Positions 1-6,832 of a stretch of 11,649 nt of DNA are shown here, in pieces. The stretch's first letter is position 1; every line of letters starts with the position of its first letter. The notes below the pieces were generated by a model. The model searched no databases. It was not told where the DNA came from and saw only the letters and a program-made list of their open reading frames with translations. Source of the stretch: Actinomycetota bacterium (GTDB lineage: Bacteria; Actinomycetota; Thermoleophilia; Solirubrobacterales; 70-9); the NCBI GenBank assembly GCA_018268695.1, contig JAFDWD010000970.1, forward strand, positions 1-11,649. Reading direction: 5' to 3'. The translations under genes and the position numbers were made by a program.

Positions 1-290
1 ACGGCGCGGGCGAAGTCGACCATCTCCTTGGACGAGCCCCCGGTGCTCTCGAGCACCCGCCGGATCGCCTCGAGGTTCAGCCCCTCGGCCTGCATTTCGC
101 GCGTCAGTTCGATCCGTGCGACGTGCTCCTCGTTGTAGTAGCCGGTCCGGCCCTGGACTTCCGGCGGTGGCAGCAGCCCGCGGGTCTGGTGGGCGCGGAT
201 GTTGCGGATCGTCATCCCGGTGCGCTGCGCCAGCTCACCGATCGTCATCTTGCCCTCGGGCACTCGCGCGCCCTTCGCCTCGCTCGCCAT
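1..290 (-). CDS. MerR-family transcriptional regulator (3' end outside window)
   Basis: Likely a cytoplasmic DNA-binding regulator. The 96 visible residues contain an N-terminal MerR winged helix-turn-helix from about residue 14 (MTIGELAQRTGMTIRNIR), followed by a GLLPPP turn and a GRTGYY wing, as in MerR proteins. The usual R-x-Y before GLL is replaced by RAHQTRGLL. The effector-binding C-terminal part lies beyond base 1, so the inducer cannot be inferred. Its ATG overlaps the stop of the SDR gene by one base (TGATG at 288-292 on the minus strand), so the two are probably translationally coupled. An alternative start is Met15 (ATG at 248-246), preceded by a GAGGG purine run; it gives the more typical MTIGELA N-terminus. 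Seen: the HTH and the overlap. Inferred: co-transcription with the SDR gene. Confidence 0.85.
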   Translation of the reverse strand, partial: MASEAKGARVPEGKMTIGELAQRTGMTIRNIRAHQTRGLLPPPEVQGRTGYYNEEHVARIELTREMQAEGLNLEAIRRVLESTGGSSKEMVDFARA

Positions 291-1012
291 CAGGGCATCG
301 TAAGCGCCAGCCGGGCGCCGTTCATCTGCGCCGCGGCGTCGGAGCAGAGCCAGGCGATCGCGTCGGCGATGTTCTCGGCCGGGGTGAACGTCGGGAACTC
401 CCTGCCGGGGCTTTCCTCGCGCATCCGCGGCGTCAGGATCGCGTCGACGACGACGATGTTGGCCGTCGCCCCGCCGGGCTCGAAACCGTCGGCGAAGGCC
501 AGCGTCCACGCCTCGGCGGCCGCCTTCGCGCTCGCGTAGGCCGCGTTGCCGTTGTTCGGCTTCTGGGCCAGCTTGCCGGAGACGAGGACGAAGCGCCCGT
601 GCTCCGAGGCCGCGAGCTGATCGTGGAAGGCCCGCGTGGTCAGTTGCACCGTGCGGATCAGGAGCTTCTCGAGGAAATCCCAGTCGGCGAGCGGCTCCTC
701 GTGCAGCGGCTGCCCGCCGCGCCAGCCGCCGACCAGGTGCACAAGCCCGTCGACCCGCCCGAAGCGCTCGACCAACGCGTCGCGCCAGGCGCCGACCGCC
801 TCCTCGTCGGTCAGATCGACGGCGCGCCCGTCCCACTGCTCGGCGGGCAGGCCGAGATCCTCGCCCACCGCGTCGACATCGGCCTGGCTTCGATTGGCGC
901 CGGCGACGATCGCCCCGGCCGCCGCCAGCCGCGCCGCCACCGACGGGCCGAGCCCGCCGCCGACCCCGGCGATCGCGATGACCCGCCCCTCGAGACTGCG
1001 CCCCTCGTCCAT
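290..1012 (-). CDS. Short-chain dehydrogenase/reductase (SDR) family oxidoreductase
   Basis: A 240-residue cytoplasmic NAD(P)-dependent oxidoreductase of classical SDR length. The Rossmann cofactor motif is at residues 16-22 (GVGGGLG). The catalytic Ser145 lies in VLVSGK, and the YxxxK pair is Tyr159/Lys163 in YASAK. The usual active-site Asn near residue 117 is not obvious; the local sequence is EKLLIRTV, and the NAG-type motif is HLVGGW. I chose the start at 1012 because GGAGG sits eight bases upstream (1025-1021). An in-frame ATG at 1072 would add 20 residues but has only a weak AAGG upstream. The gene runs away from the GntR gene and into the MerR gene. The substrate is unknown; the divergent placement suggests, but does not prove, a link to the hydantoinase-like operon. 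Confidence 0.88.
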   Translation of the reverse strand: MDEGRSLEGRVIAIAGVGGGLGPSVAARLAAAGAIVAGANRSQADVDAVGEDLGLPAEQWDGRAVDLTDEEAVGAWRDALVERFGRVDGLVHLVGGWRGGQPLHEEPLADWDFLEKLLIRTVQLTTRAFHDQLAASEHGRFVLVSGKLAQKPNNGNAAYASAKAAAEAWTLAFADGFEPGGATANIVVVDAILTPRMREESPGREFPTFTPAENIADAIAWLCSDAAAQMNGARLALTMP

Positions 1013-1020
1013 GCGCGCAT

Positions 1021-1025
1021 CCTCC
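1021..1025 (-). promoter_or_regulatory. Ribosome binding site of the SDR gene
   Basis: GGAGG on the minus strand, eight bases before the ATG at 1012. It is the strongest Shine-Dalgarno in this intergenic region and decides the start over the in-frame ATG at 1072. Confidence 0.65.
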
Positions 1026-1074
1026 ACGAATCGGTGACGAAAAGGTCGCGAGACGGCCGCAAAACCACCCATAT

Positions 1075-1093
1075 GGCGCCTTCCGAAGGCACC
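1075..1093. repeat. Imperfect inverted repeat in the SDR/GntR intergenic region
   Basis: The 19-base element reads GGCGCCTTCCGAAGGCACC. It has nine-base arms around a single central base and one mismatched pair (1077/1091). It lies between the divergent SDR and GntR genes. It could be an operator for one of the two local regulators (MerR or GntR), or a hairpin in the 5' leader of the SDR-MerR transcript. Only the symmetry is seen; the role is inference. Confidence 0.35.
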
Positions 1094-1116
1094 CGACCGA
1101 CGTCTTCCAAACTGTC

Positions 1117-1125
1117 ATGTTACAT
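1117..1125. promoter_or_regulatory. Candidate GntR operator overlapping a possible -10 element
   Basis: ATGTTACAT is a perfect palindrome centred on base 1121, with two further symmetric pairs outside it (1113/1129 and 1114/1128). FadR-subfamily GntR proteins bind short GT...AC palindromes, so this fits autoregulation by the adjacent gntR gene. The right half overlaps TACATT (1121-1126), a TAnnnT -10-like hexamer 11 bases before the ATG at 1138. No convincing -35 was seen. Seen: the palindrome. Inferred: regulator binding and promoter position. Confidence 0.4.
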
Positions 1126-1137
1126 TTCACATTCCTG

Positions 1138-1842
1138 ATGGCCGTCGCGACCCACACTCCGTCCCTGAGCCAGTTCGATCACTCGGGCCTGAACGACAAG
1201 GTCTATGACCGGGTCCGGGCCGCGCTTCTCTCCGGGGAGCTCGCGCCGGGTCAGAAGCTCAGCCTCAACTCGCTGTCCGAACAGCTCGGCGTCTCGCGGA
1301 GCCCCGTCCACCAGGCGCTGACCCGGCTCGCCACCGAGGGACTGGTCGACGTGCGCTCGCGGCGCGGCTACTTCGTCACGCCGATCACCGCCAAGGAGGT
1401 GACGGAGGGCTATGACGTGCGCCTGGCGCTCGAGCTGATGGCCGCCGAGCGCGCCGTGGGGACGCTCGAGCGTCCCCAGCTGGACCGGCTGCGGGCAGCG
1501 TTCGAGGCGGCGCAGGAGACGATGTCGCCGGACCGGCCCTGGGACCTGCGCGCCTACATCCACGCCAACCAGCGCTTCCACCGACTGCACCTCGACCTCG
1601 CCGGCAACGACGCGCTCTCGACGATCTACGGCGGCCTCGCGGTCAGCCTGTTGATGGAGCGGGTGATGGCCGACCTCGAGTTCGCCGATCTTTCGGCGGA
1701 GATCGGCCAGCAGCACGCGGCGATCTTCACCGCCTTCGCCGACGCCGACCTCGCCGCCGCACAGGCGGCGCTCCGCGACCACGTCGAACTCGGACGGCGG
1801 ATGGCGGTCGAGGCGATCGAAGCGGCGGGCGGCGCCCGATGA
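1138..1842 (+). CDS. GntR-family regulator, FadR subgroup with FCD domain
   Basis: A ligand-responsive repressor or activator, likely controlling the operon it heads. In this 234-residue reading the winged HTH covers about residues 19-83, with SLSEQLGVSRSPVHQAL as the recognition region and RRGYFV as the wing. The all-helical FCD ligand domain follows (about 91-228). The FCD metal/ligand positions seem present: Asn144 and His148 in NQRFH, His193 in QQH and His215 in RDH. FCD proteins usually sense small carboxylates or related metabolites, which suits a catabolic operon. The start is uncertain: neither the ATG at 1138 nor the in-frame ATG at 1117 (seven more residues) has a Shine-Dalgarno. 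I prefer 1138 because 1117 lies inside the palindromic -10-like region. The stop overlaps the M24 start as ATGA (1839-1842). Confidence 0.9.
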   Translation: MAVATHTPSLSQFDHSGLNDKVYDRVRAALLSGELAPGQKLSLNSLSEQLGVSRSPVHQALTRLATEGLVDVRSRRGYFVTPITAKEVTEGYDVRLALELMAAERAVGTLERPQLDRLRAAFEAAQETMSPDRPWDLRAYIHANQRFHRLHLDLAGNDALSTIYGGLAVSLLMERVMADLEFADLSAEIGQQHAAIFTAFADADLAAAQAALRDHVELGRRMAVEAIEAAGGAR

Positions 1843-2981
1843 GCACGCTGCTCGAGCGACGCGCCGAGGCGGCCCGGGCGCAGATGGCGGCCGAGGACCT
1901 CGACGCGCTCGTGGCCTTCAGCCGCGGCCACGTCACCCAGTACGGCGACGTCGAGTTCCTCACCGGCTACACCCCGGTCGCGCGGATGGTCTACGCGGTG
2001 ATGACCCGCTCCGGCCGCGGGCCGGTCCTGATCGTGCCGACCCCGGCGGACCGCTGGTACGCCGCCCGTGCCGGGGCGCCGGAGATCCGCGTGGCGGGCG
2101 GCGGCGACCTCCTCTCCGGCGCCGACGACCTGCCCGCGGCCGTCGCGGCTGTGCTCACCGAAGAGGGCGTGGACGGCGGCCGGGTCGGCGTCACCGGCAT
2201 GCGCTCGCTGCTGCCGGTCGGCGAGTTCGAATCGCTGCGCGGCGCCCTCCCCGACGCCACCTTGGTCGACGCCGGCCCGCTGATGGCGGGCTTGAAGCTG
2301 CTCAAGTCCGACGAGGAGATCGCCGAGGTGCGCCGCACCGTCGCGATCGGCGACGCCGGCTTCCGCGCCGCCCAGCAGACCATCCGCCCCGGCGCCACCG
2401 ACGCCGAGGTCGGCGCCGCGATCCGGGCCGAGATCTTCGCCCAGGGCGCCCGCGACGCGCTGATCTTCGTCAGCGCCGAGCCGTACTTCCTCAGCTGGTC
2501 GCAGGGACGCGAGTTCCGCGACGGCGACCTGACCTCGATCTACGTCGAGGTGGTCGGACCGAGCGGCTACTGGGTCGAGGTCGGGGGCCTCGTGGCACTG
2601 GGCGAGCCGCCGGCCGAGCACCTGCGGGTGGCGGACGCGTGCCAGGAGGCCGCCCGGGCCGCCGAGGAGAAGCTGCGCCCGGGCCTGCCCGCCGGCGACG
2701 CGGCCCGCGCCATCGACGCGGTCGCCGATGCCGCCGGCCTCAGCTCGGGTATCTGGCATGGCCACGGCGTCGGCGTCGACCACGACGGCCCGGTCATCAC
2801 CGCGAGCGAAGAGCTGCCGCTGGCCGCCGGGATGACGATCTCGGTCCACCCCAACTTCTGCTCGGCGGACGAGCGCTTCGGGGCCAGCGCCGTCGACACC
2901 TACCTGGTCACCGAGGCCGGCCCCGAGCGGCTCTCGTCGATCCCGCAGGGCATCCAACGACCCGAGGAGGAACCGAGATGA
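1839..2981 (+). CDS. M24-fold (Xaa-Pro aminopeptidase / creatinase-like) protein, metal site degenerate
   Basis: A 380-residue two-domain protein: a creatinase-type N-terminal domain (about 1-150), then KLLKSDEEIAEVRR leading into the C-terminal pita-bread M24 domain (about 158-362). M24 peptidases bind two metals with Asp, Asp, His, Glu, Glu. Aligned by motif, these positions are Tyr235 (GDLTSIY), Glu247 (GYWVEVGG), His309 (HGHGVG), His337 (GMTISVHP) and Val352 (SAVDTYLV). Only the His of GHG survives, so a normal metallo-aminopeptidase is unlikely. Creatinase is a known metal-independent M24 hydrolase, but its active-site GYYTALERT-like stretch is not matched either. It has no strong Shine-Dalgarno and starts in an ATGA overlap with gntR, so it is probably translationally coupled. 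Its position in a HyuAB operon suggests it acts on the same substrate or product, or plays a structural or accessory role. Function unknown. Confidence 0.85.
   Translation: MSTLLERRAEAARAQMAAEDLDALVAFSRGHVTQYGDVEFLTGYTPVARMVYAVMTRSGRGPVLIVPTPADRWYAARAGAPEIRVAGGGDLLSGADDLPAAVAAVLTEEGVDGGRVGVTGMRSLLPVGEFESLRGALPDATLVDAGPLMAGLKLLKSDEEIAEVRRTVAIGDAGFRAAQQTIRPGATDAEVGAAIRAEIFAQGARDALIFVSAEPYFLSWSQGREFRDGDLTSIYVEVVGPSGYWVEVGGLVALGEPPAEHLRVADACQEAARAAEEKLRPGLPAGDAARAIDAVADAAGLSSGIWHGHGVGVDHDGPVITASEELPLAAGMTISVHPNFCSADERFGASAVDTYLVTEAGPERLSSIPQGIQRPEEEPR
2964..2970 (+). promoter_or_regulatory. Ribosome binding site fixing the HyuA start
   Basis: GAGGAGG, seven bases before the ATG at 2978. It supports this start over the long open frame that continues upstream to 2639. 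It lies inside the end of the M24 gene. Confidence 0.75.
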
Positions 2982-5068
2982 GCTTCGCGATCGGCATCGA
3001 CGTGGGCGGCACCTTCACCGACTTCGTCCTCACCGCCTCGGACCGCAGCGAGCTGCGCATCCACAAGTCCCCGACCACCCCGAGCGACCCCTCCGACGGC
3101 GTCCTCAACGGGCTCCGCGAGCTGGCCGAGCTCGAGGGGCTCGACACCGCCGAGTTCCTCGCCGCGACGGCGATGATCGTCCACGGCACCACGGTCACCA
3201 CCAACGCGGTGCTGACCGAGCGCGGCGCGCCGACCGGCCTCCTCACGACCGAGGGATTTCGCGACGTGCTGGAGATGAGGCGTGGGGTGCGCAGCCGCAC
3301 CCACCTCTACGACAACAGCTACGTGGCGCCGCCGCCGCTGGTCCCGCGCCACCTCCGGCTGCCGGTCTCAGAGCGCGTCGACACGACCGGCGCCGAGCTG
3401 GCCGAGCTCGACGTCGAGGGCACGCGCGAGGCGGTCCGCACGCTGCTCGCCGAAGGGGTCGAGGCGATCGCGATCTGCCTGATGCACTCCTACGCGAACG
3501 ACTCGCACGAGCGCGAAGTCGCCGAGATCGTCGCCGACCTCGCGCCCGACGTCTTCCTCTCGGTCTCCTCCGAGGTGCTCCCCCAGGTGCGCCTGTACGA
3601 GCGGGTGAGCACGACCGCGATGAACTCCTACGTCGGGCCGGTCCTGCGCGGCTACATCGAGCGGCTGGTGACGCGGCTCGGCGACGGCGGGTTCGGCGGG
3701 GTGCTGCTGGTGATGCAGTCGAACGGCGGCGTCGCGATCCCCGAGATCGTCAGCAAGATGCCCGCCAGCACGGTGCTCTCGGGCCCCGCGGGCGGCCCGG
3801 TCGCGGCGGCGGCCTACGCCCGCGGCTCGGCCGCCGAGGACTGCCTGATCTTCGACATGGGCGGCACCAGCTACGACGTCTCGATCGTCCGCGACGGCGA
3901 TGCCCAGGTGACCCACCAGGGCGAGGTCAACCGCCACTCGGTCTCGCTGCCGATGATCGACGTGCACACGATCGGCGCCGGCGGCGGCTCGATCGGCTGG
4001 ATCGACGACGGCGGCCTCCTCCACATGGGACCGCAGAGCGCCGGCGCCGAACCCGGCCCCGCCGCCTACGACCGCGGCGGCACCGAGCCGACCTGCACCG
4101 ACGCCGACGTCGTCCTCGGCTACCTCGACCCGGCCTACTTCCTCGGCGGCCGTATGGCCCTCCACGTCGACCGCGCCGAAGCGGCGATCGCCGACCGCAT
4201 CGCCGGACCGCTCGGCCTCGACGTCGCCGAGGCGGCGGCGGCGATGTACGACGTGATCAACCTGGTGATGGCGGCCGGCACCAAGGACATGGCGCTCGCC
4301 CGCGGCGTCGACCCGACCGAGTTCCCGCTCGTCGCGGCGGGCGGCGCGGGCGGCCTGCACGCCGGGATGATCGCCCACGAGCTCGGCCTGGCGACGGTGA
4401 TCGTCCCGCCGACCTCCTCCGTCCTCTGCGCCCTCGGGATGGTCCTCGCCGACCTCCGCCACGATTACGTCCAGGCGCACCGCGTCCTCTGGTCCCAGTT
4501 CGACCCGGCGGCCGCGCGGGAGCTGCTCGACGGGATGGTCGCGCAGGGGACGCAGGCGCTCGAGCGCGAGGGCGTCGACCCGGCGATGCGCCGCGTCCGG
4601 GTCGCCGCCGACATGCGCTACGTCGGCCAGCACCACGAGGTCACGGTCGAGTTCCCGCTCGCCGAGCTGGACGCCGACGACGGGGCCGAGCGCATCGAGC
4701 GGGCCTTCCACGCCCGCCACGAGGATCTCTACGGGTTCAGCTCCCCCGGGCGGGCGATGGAGGTGATCGGCCTCCACGCCACGGTGCTCGGCAGCCGCGC
4801 CGCGCCGACCCTCGAGGCAAGCGCGAACGTGGCCGGCGGCTCGACCGTGAAGGGCACCCGCCGCGCCTGGCTGCCGATCTCCCGCGGCTTCGCCGAGCTC
4901 GAGGTCCACGACGGCGACCGCCTGGCGCCGGGGGTGGACGTCCCCGGCCCGGCGCTGGTCGAGCGGGCGACGACCACCGTCCTCGTCCCCGAGGAGTTCA
5001 ACCTCACCGTCGACACCCTCGGCAGCCTCGTCCTGACCAACCAGACCGCGGGAGGAGCGACCGCATGA
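2978..5068 (+). CDS. Hydantoinase/oxoprolinase family subunit A (HyuA-like, ATP-binding)
   Basis: The 696-residue ATP-dependent subunit of a HyuA/HyuB enzyme. In characterised relatives (N-methylhydantoinase, 5-oxoprolinase, caprolactamase, acetone and acetophenone carboxylases) this subunit phosphorylates the substrate so that subunit B can open the ring or carboxylate it. Hydant_A_N starts at once with the ASKHA phosphate loop around residues 6-17 (GIDVGGTFTDF), followed by HGTTVTTN from His69. The Hydantoinase_A core has a GPAGGPVAAA motif, FDMGGTSYDVS from Phe292 and GAGGGSIGW from Gly333. EPGPAAYDRGG and PLVAAGGAGG motifs come later, and a C-terminal beta-rich Hydant_A_C region ends the protein. 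All ATPase motifs look intact. It overlaps the M24 gene by ATGA (2978-2981) and hyuB by ATGA (5065-5068). Family assignment is firm; the substrate cannot be read from sequence. Confidence 0.95.
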   Translation: MSFAIGIDVGGTFTDFVLTASDRSELRIHKSPTTPSDPSDGVLNGLRELAELEGLDTAEFLAATAMIVHGTTVTTNAVLTERGAPTGLLTTEGFRDVLEMRRGVRSRTHLYDNSYVAPPPLVPRHLRLPVSERVDTTGAELAELDVEGTREAVRTLLAEGVEAIAICLMHSYANDSHEREVAEIVADLAPDVFLSVSSEVLPQVRLYERVSTTAMNSYVGPVLRGYIERLVTRLGDGGFGGVLLVMQSNGGVAIPEIVSKMPASTVLSGPAGGPVAAAAYARGSAAEDCLIFDMGGTSYDVSIVRDGDAQVTHQGEVNRHSVSLPMIDVHTIGAGGGSIGWIDDGGLLHMGPQSAGAEPGPAAYDRGGTEPTCTDADVVLGYLDPAYFLGGRMALHVDRAEAAIADRIAGPLGLDVAEAAAAMYDVINLVMAAGTKDMALARGVDPTEFPLVAAGGAGGLHAGMIAHELGLATVIVPPTSSVLCALGMVLADLRHDYVQAHRVLWSQFDPAAARELLDGMVAQGTQALEREGVDPAMRRVRVAADMRYVGQHHEVTVEFPLAELDADDGAERIERAFHARHEDLYGFSSPGRAMEVIGLHATVLGSRAAPTLEASANVAGGSTVKGTRRAWLPISRGFAELEVHDGDRLAPGVDVPGPALVERATTTVLVPEEFNLTVDTLGSLVLTNQTAGGATA
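5050..5057 (+). promoter_or_regulatory. Ribosome binding site of the HyuB gene
   Basis: GGGAGGAG, with GGAGG ending nine bases before the ATG at 5065. It lies within the 3' end of hyuA and sets up translation at the ATGA junction. Confidence 0.7.
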
Positions 5069-6807
5069 GCGCCAGCAACGAGACGATCCTGACCTCGATC
5101 ATGGCCAGCCGACTGAAGACGATCGGCGAGCGGATGGGGGTCGTGGTCGAGCGCAGCGCCCGCTCGCCCCTGCTGGTCGAGGGCCGCGACTTCTCGCTCG
5201 GGATCTACGACGCCGATGGCGTCCTCCTCGAGCAGACCGAGTACATCCCGGTGCTCGGCTACGCGACCACCCCGGCGATGAAGTACATCGCCGACTACTT
5301 CGGCGAGGAGGTCGCCGAGGGGGACGTCGTCCTCCACAACGATCCCTACACCGGCGGCAACCAGCTCTCCGACTGGAAGGTCGCGAAACCGGTGTTCCAC
5401 GAGGGCGAGCACGTCGCCTGGGTGGTGATCGCGGCCCACCAGGCCGACGTCGGTGGCACCGTGCCGGGCTCCTACAACCCGAACGCGACCGACATGTGGC
5501 AGGAGGGGATGCGGATCACGCCGCTGAAGCTCTTCGACGGGGGCCGGCGGCGCCAGGACGTCTGGGACTTCGTCTTCGGCAACGTGCGGCTGCCGATCGT
5601 CGCCGACGACGTCACCGCGATGATCGGCGCCTGCGCGATCGGCGAGCGGGAGCTGAAGGCGGTGCTCGCCCGCTACGGGCGGGCCGCGTTCGACGCCGCC
5701 TGCGGTCGCCTCCTCGATGCCGCCGAGCAGACCGCGCGGGCGGTCGTCGGGCGGATCGCCGACGGCACCTACAAGGCCGAGTGGTACGTCCACGACGATG
5801 GCATCGACCACGACGGCGAATGGACGATCCGTCTGGCGGTGACGGTCGCCGGAGACGAGATCACCTTCGACTTCTCCGAGTCCGACGACCAGGCGACCGG
5901 CTACGTGAACGCGCCGCTGGCGGTGACGCTCTCCTCGGTGATGATCGCCTTCTTCATGATCGCCGAGGAGGAGCTTCCCCACAACGACGGGATCATGCGG
6001 GTGGTCAAGGTCGTCGCCCGCGAGGGCACCATCGTCCACCCCTCCTACCCTGCCCCGACCGGCTTCGGCAACCACCTCTCCGACCAGATCGCGGCGGTGA
6101 TCATGCTGGCCCTGTCGGAGGCGGTGCCCGAGCGCGTCACCGCGAGCTGGAACCACCTGCTGGCGACCCTGGTCTCCGGCTGGGACGACCGCCGCGAAGC
6201 CCCTTACGTCGACATCCTGATCAACGCCTGCAAGGGTGGCGGCGGCGGGACCTACGGCACCGACGGCTACGACCACATCGGCCTGATCACCTCGGGCGGC
6301 GCGATCGCCGCCCAGGACCCGGAGATGTTCGAGGTCGTCAACCCCCACCTGCTGAAGCGCTTCGAGTACCGCCCCGACTCCGCCGGCGAGGGCCGCTGGC
6401 GCGGCGGCCTCGGCGTCGAGACCGAATTCGAGTTCCTCTCCTCGGGGACGATCGCCAGCATCTTCGGCGACGGCGGCACCCCGGAGACCGCCGCCTTCGG
6501 CATCCTCGGCGGCCGCTCCGGCAGCGCCAACGAGGTCGAGCTCCAGTTCCCCGACGGCACCGTCACCCGCCCCCGCCTGAAGGACCTGATCACCGACATC
6601 CCCGCCGGCACCACCTACCGCCAGATCGCCGGCGGTGGCGGCGGCTACGGCGACCCCCACGAACGCGACCCCGCCCGCGTCCTCGCCGACACCCGCCACG
6701 GCTACGTCTCCTTGGAGCGCGCCCGCGACGTCTACGGCGTCGCCATCGACACCGACACCTGGACCGTCGACGAGGCCGAGACCGCCCGCCTGCGCGCCTC
6801 GGGCTGA
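5065..6807 (+). CDS. Hydantoinase B/oxoprolinase family subunit (HyuB-like)
   Basis: The 580-residue partner of the HyuA protein, expected to complete hydrolysis (or carboxylation) of the phosphorylated substrate in a cytoplasmic complex. Family hallmarks are GRDFSLGI (Asp42), NDPYTGGNQLSDW (residues 92-104), AHQADVGGTVPGS (124-136) and the C-terminal GGGGGYGDP (523-531). From memory, caprolactamase and acetone carboxylase bind a metal through an H-x-x-D pair plus a His about 22 residues on, and caprolactamase also uses an Asp near residue 41. The equivalents here are Asp42, Gln100, Asp103 and His125, so the first His of HLxD is Gln. Length is typical. It is the last gene of the operon, and its stop is followed by a GC palindrome and the convergent tetR gene. 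The substrate is unknown. Confidence 0.94.
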   Translation: MSASNETILTSIMASRLKTIGERMGVVVERSARSPLLVEGRDFSLGIYDADGVLLEQTEYIPVLGYATTPAMKYIADYFGEEVAEGDVVLHNDPYTGGNQLSDWKVAKPVFHEGEHVAWVVIAAHQADVGGTVPGSYNPNATDMWQEGMRITPLKLFDGGRRRQDVWDFVFGNVRLPIVADDVTAMIGACAIGERELKAVLARYGRAAFDAACGRLLDAAEQTARAVVGRIADGTYKAEWYVHDDGIDHDGEWTIRLAVTVAGDEITFDFSESDDQATGYVNAPLAVTLSSVMIAFFMIAEEELPHNDGIMRVVKVVAREGTIVHPSYPAPTGFGNHLSDQIAAVIMLALSEAVPERVTASWNHLLATLVSGWDDRREAPYVDILINACKGGGGGTYGTDGYDHIGLITSGGAIAAQDPEMFEVVNPHLLKRFEYRPDSAGEGRWRGGLGVETEFEFLSSGTIASIFGDGGTPETAAFGILGGRSGSANEVELQFPDGTVTRPRLKDLITDIPAGTTYRQIAGGGGGYGDPHERDPARVLADTRHGYVSLERARDVYGVAIDTDTWTVDEAETARLRASG

Positions 6808-6821
6808 CGCCGCGGCGTCGG
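6804..6821. terminator. Possible short bidirectional terminator hairpin
   Basis: GACGCCGCGGCGTC (6806-6819) is a perfect 14-base palindrome. It starts at the last two bases of the hyuB stop codon and fills most of the 25-base gap to the convergent tetR gene. As RNA it gives a five-bp stem with a CGCG loop, extendable by a U-G and a C-G pair. There is no U-tract, so termination is only inferred from its position between converging genes. Confidence 0.35.
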
Positions 6822-6832
6822 AGCGGGGTGCC

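Noticed and set aside
116..1138. Plus-strand open frames across the MerR and SDR region
   Set aside because: They are antisense to a MerR HTH and an SDR with intact glycine and YxxxK motifs, and show no motif of their own.
1626..2957. Long minus-strand open frame (443 codons) opposite the M24 gene
   Set aside because: It is a GC-rich shadow frame full of Arg/Gly/Ala/Asp with no recognisable domain, lying opposite a well-supported gene.
2639..2977. Upstream extension of the HyuA reading frame (113 codons)
   Set aside because: It overlaps the M24 gene, is Arg/Gly-rich, and the true start is marked by GAGGAGG and the family-typical MSFAIGIDVGGTF N-terminus.
1839..2981. Calling the M24 protein a working Xaa-Pro aminopeptidase
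   Set aside because: Four of the five metal-ligand positions are substituted, so I give only the fold.
3368..6699. Minus-strand open frames of 513 and 656 codons opposite hyuA and hyuB
   Set aside because: Low-complexity Val/Gly/Asp/His-rich translations without motifs. The plus-strand frames carry every family hallmark.
2978..6807. Naming the HyuAB pair as 5-oxoprolinase, N-methylhydantoinase or acetone carboxylase
   Set aside because: All these share the same motifs. Nothing visible fixes the substrate, and no third small carboxylase subunit is present in the window.
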